Assembly (NCBI GenBank): GCA_040285825.1
Contig: JAUPSS010000014.1
Coordinates: forward strand, 128,337 to 192,336
Source of the DNA: Eukaryota sp. TZLM1-RC
Lineage: Eukaryota > Metamonada: BaSk clade
Length of the DNA stretch: 64,000 nt
Reading direction: 5' to 3'
Position 1 is the first letter of the stretch. Each line of letters begins with the position of its first letter. Below the pieces are notes generated by a model, which saw only the letters and a list, made by a program, of their open reading frames with translations, was not told the DNA's origin and made no database searches. The translations under genes and the position numbers were made by a program. Of this stretch, positions 60,205 to 64,000 are shown piece by piece.

Positions 60205-62190
60205 TCTACAACTAAGAAATAGGTGTCCTTTTTACACTGATGTGGAGGGACTGAGTTTTTGAGAGGTGGAAGATTTTCTTCTTGATACCGTTTTCTTTGA
60301 ACCTTCAAGGTATCTCCACCTTTTACATGTGCTTCCATCACTACCAACATATTCAGCGAAGCATTTCGATCTCTATTCCACAAACTTTCGCATGATTTAC
60401 ACATGGTAAGCCCGTGACGAATAGACATCTCATGCCTCTTCCATGGCCTAGGATTTCTGCACCATCGGAATGCTTCAACTGTTTTCTCCGCTTTCTTACA
60501 ATTGAAACAACATCAACTGGTTCGAAACTCATCAATCAAACAGACCTTATAACCAGCCTTTTTAAATAAAATTCTCAAACCTTTTCCTTTGGTAGGTTCT
60601 TTGAATTTCATGTGTTTTCGTTGTTCTCAGTCTCCAATTCCGATAACTACTTGGCTGGGATCACCAATTACTGATTTGAATCTCTGAATCATCTTTGCCT
60701 CAGATCTTGTGCGATTAATCTCAGCCCACCATCTTAGTTTCCTAAATATTTCTTGATAATAGACTTGACCAACAATACTATTCACATAATTCTTTTGTTT
60801 AATATACTCCATAAATCTATCAAACCTGCAGTTTTTGAAATTGAATTGGGATAAAGTCGCTTCCCATTCTGCTACAGATTTAGTTTTTGTTCATTGTTTC
60901 TCAAATTAAATGAGTAATCAATTTCGTGGGGAATATTGATTTCTTGAGGTACTTCACCTCTTAATAAACTAATTGTTCTTTCAGTCATTTGATTAATTAT
61001 ACTGCTGCTTAAATCCATCCTTTGTTGTTTCTCTTCAGATGGTTCATAATTGGATAGATCAATCACTCTACCAGAAGAGTTACTTATTGTGATAAGAGTG
61101 TCATTACGTATGATGTCTCTTATTCTTTTGAATTTGGAACTTTTCGATTCAAATCTTTGTTTTTATTGAGTGTACCTGAAATGAACATACTAATCTCTCT
61201 CAGGTTTTTTGAATGAGTCATTCTAGTAGCTAAATTGGCAGAAAAATAGAGTAGATCAGATTTACCTGGATTAGCAGCAGCAAGGGTCATATCATGAAAT
61301 TGAGAAGGATTGACATCATGGTCATCGATTTGTCTCCTACTTTCAATTCTTTTCCAGCTACCTAATTTCGTCTCAAGTCCATTCTAGATTGAATGAACGT
61401 TATTGCTACTCAATCAGTCTTTATGCTAGAGATGATGTACTTTGAACTTTCTAAATCAACTTGTGTTTTTGTGTTTTTTATCTCGTCCATTTTCAAATAG
61501 GTGTTCCAAAGATCCAAATCAGCAGCTTGATCATTACATTGATAAGACGACCTTTGACCAAGAATGTCCGTGAATTCGCCAAAGTACAAGTCCAATAAAC
61601 TTGTCTTGTCAATTCTAATATATGATGGAATACAAGAATTCTTCAAAGGCAGAGCATAAAAGAGTTTGCTCTTCTCAACTTCTGAATAGTTATTAATACA
61701 CAACAATGCTCTCAAACACAAACTTGATTTTGACAGAAAAATCTTTGAATATTTTTCCCTTTTAGTAGTAGGAAGTAAATGAGGGATACGGGTCATTAAT
61801 TAAAAGCGAACTAATCGACGAGACTTTTTTTTCTCATTTCAGATGTTTCACCATCAATAATTCTACATCCTTCTAGAAGTACAGATTTAATTGTACTAAT
61901 AAATGATGAAAAGTTTTTCTTATTCTGCTGTTTCAGAACGTTATTGTTTCTTTTTAGATTATAGAATACATCACCAAACCAATCCAAGTAATCAAGGTAA
62001 TGCTCTTGGATGGTATTTTAAAATTTGCAATCAGTTTGTCAATTGTGTAATACAAAATATTACTTATGCCTTGTTTTAATAAAACTTTTGTTTTTAAAAT
62101 GTTGGTGATAGAATTCCAACAATGGCGCAGAACGAAGATTTTGTAAAGATTTTGTTTTTGTTCTTGGGCTAAGGGAACTTTCCTCCTCAC
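60205..62190 (-). pseudogene. Fanzor-like RNA-guided nuclease relic (copy F5), longest
   Basis: About 2 kb of minus-strand coding sequence in broken frames. Order: helical N-terminus (SITNILKTKVLLKQGISNIL); KLFYALPLKNSCIPSYIRID (about 61690-61600), a Fanzor-type pre-RuvC segment; MTLAAANPGKSDLLYFSANL (RuvC-I, Asn in the Asp place, about 61290); and VPQEINIPHEIDYSFNLR. EIFRKLRWWAEINRTRSEAK then QVVIGIGD with a TGA in place of the Trp (RuvC-II, about 60640) follow. The core ends with KGLRILFKKAGYKVCLIDEF, RTS-stop-CCFNC, TMCKSCESLWNRDRNASLNM (zinc ribbon and RuvC-III Asp) and the tail VPPHQCKKDTYFLV. Stops and shifts show it is dead. Confidence 0.82.
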
Positions 62191-62289
62191 TTTGAGATGT
62201 CACCACAAGAAAAGCGTCACGAAATAATTGCTTTTCAATTTTGGTAACCTTTGAGTCTGATGGTGTAATCAAAGTTGTTGAAGTTGTCA

Positions 62290-62697
62290 CTGTTGATGTT
62301 TGTAAGGATTCAGCAATTGATTTTGCCGATAAAGATGAAACTCCGCTCTGCTTTGCTGAAAAGAGCCAAATCAAAAAGTGCAATGAACCCTTATCTCAGC
62401 TAGGATGTGTTGAGCATGTCAAGTATCAGCTGGTTCCATTTATTTGCTGTTTCTCTTTTTGGTGACATTGGAATTTCTGGCATTAAATTTCTCAAAGGTT
62501 TCAGAAGTTTATTAAAAGAAAGAACGGTAAAAGAATGGAACTTTAATTTCTGGCACAACAGAATTGTTTTCAGTATACTTAAAGCAATTCCCGAAATGAT
62601 AACCAAAGCACTGTTACAATTAGGTATAGAATACGAGAATCGCGCATTGAAAAGTTTTGATGATGATGATGCTTGTATTGAGGAAATTGAGTTCTAG
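62290..62697 (+). pseudogene. LINE-D retrotransposon C-terminal fragment
   Basis: Plus-strand translation reads IKKCNEPLSQLG, then VKYQLVPFICCFSFW / SLFGDIGISGIKFLKGFRSL (one frameshift near 62450). FNFWHNRIVFSILKAIPEMI and ALLQLGIEYENRALKSFDDD end at TAG 62695-62697. It is homologous to LINE-A FRKYNEPLSKLASLQHAKYN and SLFGSLAPTALRFLDDFEM but clearly a separate family. A solo LTR starts at the base after the stop codon. Confidence 0.85.
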
Positions 62698-62836
62698 TGA
62701 TGCTGTTAGGCAAATGAACACACGAAAGAAAGTGAGTAATCAAAGTTTATTAATAAAACTGATTCATAGACGAGTATCACGTCATCAGTCGAAATACAAC
62801 GAAACCTACTAAATCAATTTAAGTTCAACATCAACA
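62698..62836 (-). repeat. Solo LTR (family 1) with 4-bp duplication
   Basis: 139 bp. Its minus strand starts TGTTGATGTTGAACTT and ends AACAGCATCA, matching 19658-19802 along its length (e.g. gactgatgacgtgatactcg). It is flanked by ctag at 62694-62697 and 62837-62840. No internal sequence is present, so recombination between two LTRs removed the element body. Confidence 0.93.
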
Positions 62837-62840
62837 CTAG

Positions 62841-63480
62841 TATTTTTGTTTAATGTTTTGTTAGCGTTGAAAACAGAAAAGTGCGTAAGTAAAACAACTT
62901 TTGGTAAAATATTATTAGAGTGTAAGTCAAGAAGATGCAAATAATAACCACAAATGAATTCTAAACCAACAATAGAAATTTCCTGACACCTAATTACTGC
63001 CTCATCGATCACTTCAATCATTTTCGGATCTCTGATGACATTTTTTAGACTGTCCCTTTAACCATCATAAAATTTATGTTTAACAGTTTCCATAAATTGG
63101 TCATTGTTGAAGAAAATAAATAATTTCATGGTTAAATCTGTATCCCCCAGACAATAAACTGCTACTGCAGTTCTTCTTTGGGATAAGAAAAATCTGAGAA
63201 GGAATCATCTCCTTGAACCTTCCAATACGTTGCAATATACTGAGGCTCAAGGTCAATTTTATTTTCCATTAATAGAATTTTAGAAACTGTGTTTAGTTTG
63301 CGTGGTTCATAATAATTTCTGTAAATACTAAAAGTATTAACAACAAATCGACCAGCAATAAATAGCTTCAAGTGTTTGTGATTCAATTCTATTAAATTTG
63401 TAGTATAGAATTGAATTCATTCACTAGCATCGATTTCATCTTTAAAAAAGTCCTCATTTTCAGAACGTTTCATAAAATGT
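62841..63480 (-). other. Unidentified decayed coding sequence
   Basis: Minus-strand frames at 63162-63386 (NHKHLKLFIAGRFVVNTFSI, RKLNTVSKILLMENKIDLEP) and 62809-63021 (IEVIDEAVIRCQEISIVGLE) look protein-like but are broken by stops, and the second runs into the solo LTR. They lie upstream of copy F5 in the same orientation and could be its N-terminal part or a different relic. No motif decides. Confidence 0.3.
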
Positions 63481-63719
63481 GGGGTGCTAAATTGGACAAT
63501 ACTGAAACCACATATTATATGAGATTGTAAGTTTCTAGTAATTGTTTAAATGAACTTAGCAACTCATTTTCGGAGGAATGATGATAAATCTTGGTTCTCT
63601 AAGATAAGATCTGAACAACAAATAGCCAAAAATAATAATGACCCTTTATTCGAAAATGCAATTCTAGATGAAAACAGTCAAAATTAAAAAATAATCAGAA
63701 TAAAATTTTAATTTCAATT

Positions 63720-64000
63720 AGCCTCAGGAAACAGACACTGTTATTAGTACAGGGTTTAGTGTTAATCTGGCCACCCCAACAAGAACGTTTTTAGACAAAC
63801 TGTCCAAAAGTGATTTTTACTGGGTCAAAATGAGAAAGAACCATATAAATCATGTCCAGAGTTGTTCAATTTGTCAAAAAACGGCTCCAGTAAAAAGATC
63901 TAAAACACCTTCCACAGGATCTCTATGGGCAGATCGTCCGTTTGTAAGATTGAAAGTCGATACAATTGGACCCCTGAACACCGACAACGAAGGAAACAAA
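63720..64000 (+). pseudogene. Ty3/gypsy integrase start, cut by the window end
   Basis: Open to the last base. FLDKLSKSDFYWVKMRKNHI and HVQSCSICQKTAPV form the second half of the integrase HHCC finger (both Cys present). GSLWADRPFVRLKVDTIGPL follows, where the D of KVDTIGPL is the first catalytic Asp. Compare GSLWADRPFARLNADTFGPL in the 25.7-kb element. The HH half reads TGFSVNL where the other has GHHSVTT, so the zinc-binding His residues are lost and the copy is probably dead. Confidence 0.85.

Noticed and set aside
60353-60535. Separate small gene in the F5 region
   Set aside because: It is an out-of-frame reading of the Fanzor-like zinc ribbon region.

Overview
The window looks like a piece of the nuclear genome of an AT-rich, compact, intron-poor single-celled eukaryote. 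Seventeen or so host genes are recognisable. They are typically eukaryotic: a 26S proteasome lid subunit, RNA polymerase III subunit RPC8, a Qc-SNARE, Misato, a Hook-type coiled-coil protein, a Pat1-like decay factor, PUS3 and a TRM9-type tRNA methyltransferase. Almost all are single open frames. I can support one 31-nt intron (45386-45416) and propose a second of 48 nt (47820-47867); both start with GTTTGT. TAA and TAG both serve as ordinary stop codons. An excavate or metamonad-like protist would fit, but the species cannot be read from the sequence.

Layout. 1-6 kb: LINE tail, coiled-coil protein, RPN3, RRM protein, FKBP. 6-16.7 kb: mostly mobile and decayed DNA (a Ty3/gypsy relic split by a small gag-only LTR element, a LINE-B copy, an LRR-like pseudogene, unidentified decayed frames). 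16.7-24.4 kb: SLC35F-like carrier, Pat1-like protein, LINE-B relics, a second gag-only LTR element, a BED-finger DNA transposon and an SLC45-like sugar transporter. 24.4-35.7 kb: nested mobile block with a LINE-A relic, a Ty3/gypsy element with a chromodomain-like tail (interrupted by LINE-C with an 11-bp target-site duplication), a LINE-A copy with a 13-bp duplication, a Fanzor-like relic and another LINE-C tail. 36-43 kb: a 1708-residue surface protein with eight near-identical 128-residue CUB-like repeats, then mannose-6-phosphate isomerase. 43-44.9 kb: LINE-B split by LINE-E (12-bp duplication). 45-60.2 kb: dense host genes with four Fanzor-like relics between or beside them. 60.2-64 kb: the longest Fanzor-like relic, a LINE-D tail, a solo LTR with a 4-bp duplication, and the start of another Ty3/gypsy pol that runs off the window.

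The most interesting content is a set of five decayed Fanzor-like (eukaryotic TnpB/OMEGA nuclease) sequences. Three share the same 3' end and sit, in the same orientation, 34-38 bp upstream of host start codons. Also notable are the R2-like LINE families without an APE endonuclease, a general clustering of LINE 3' tails just upstream of host genes, an amber codon inside an otherwise intact M1 aminopeptidase, and the very recently homogenised CUB-like repeat array.
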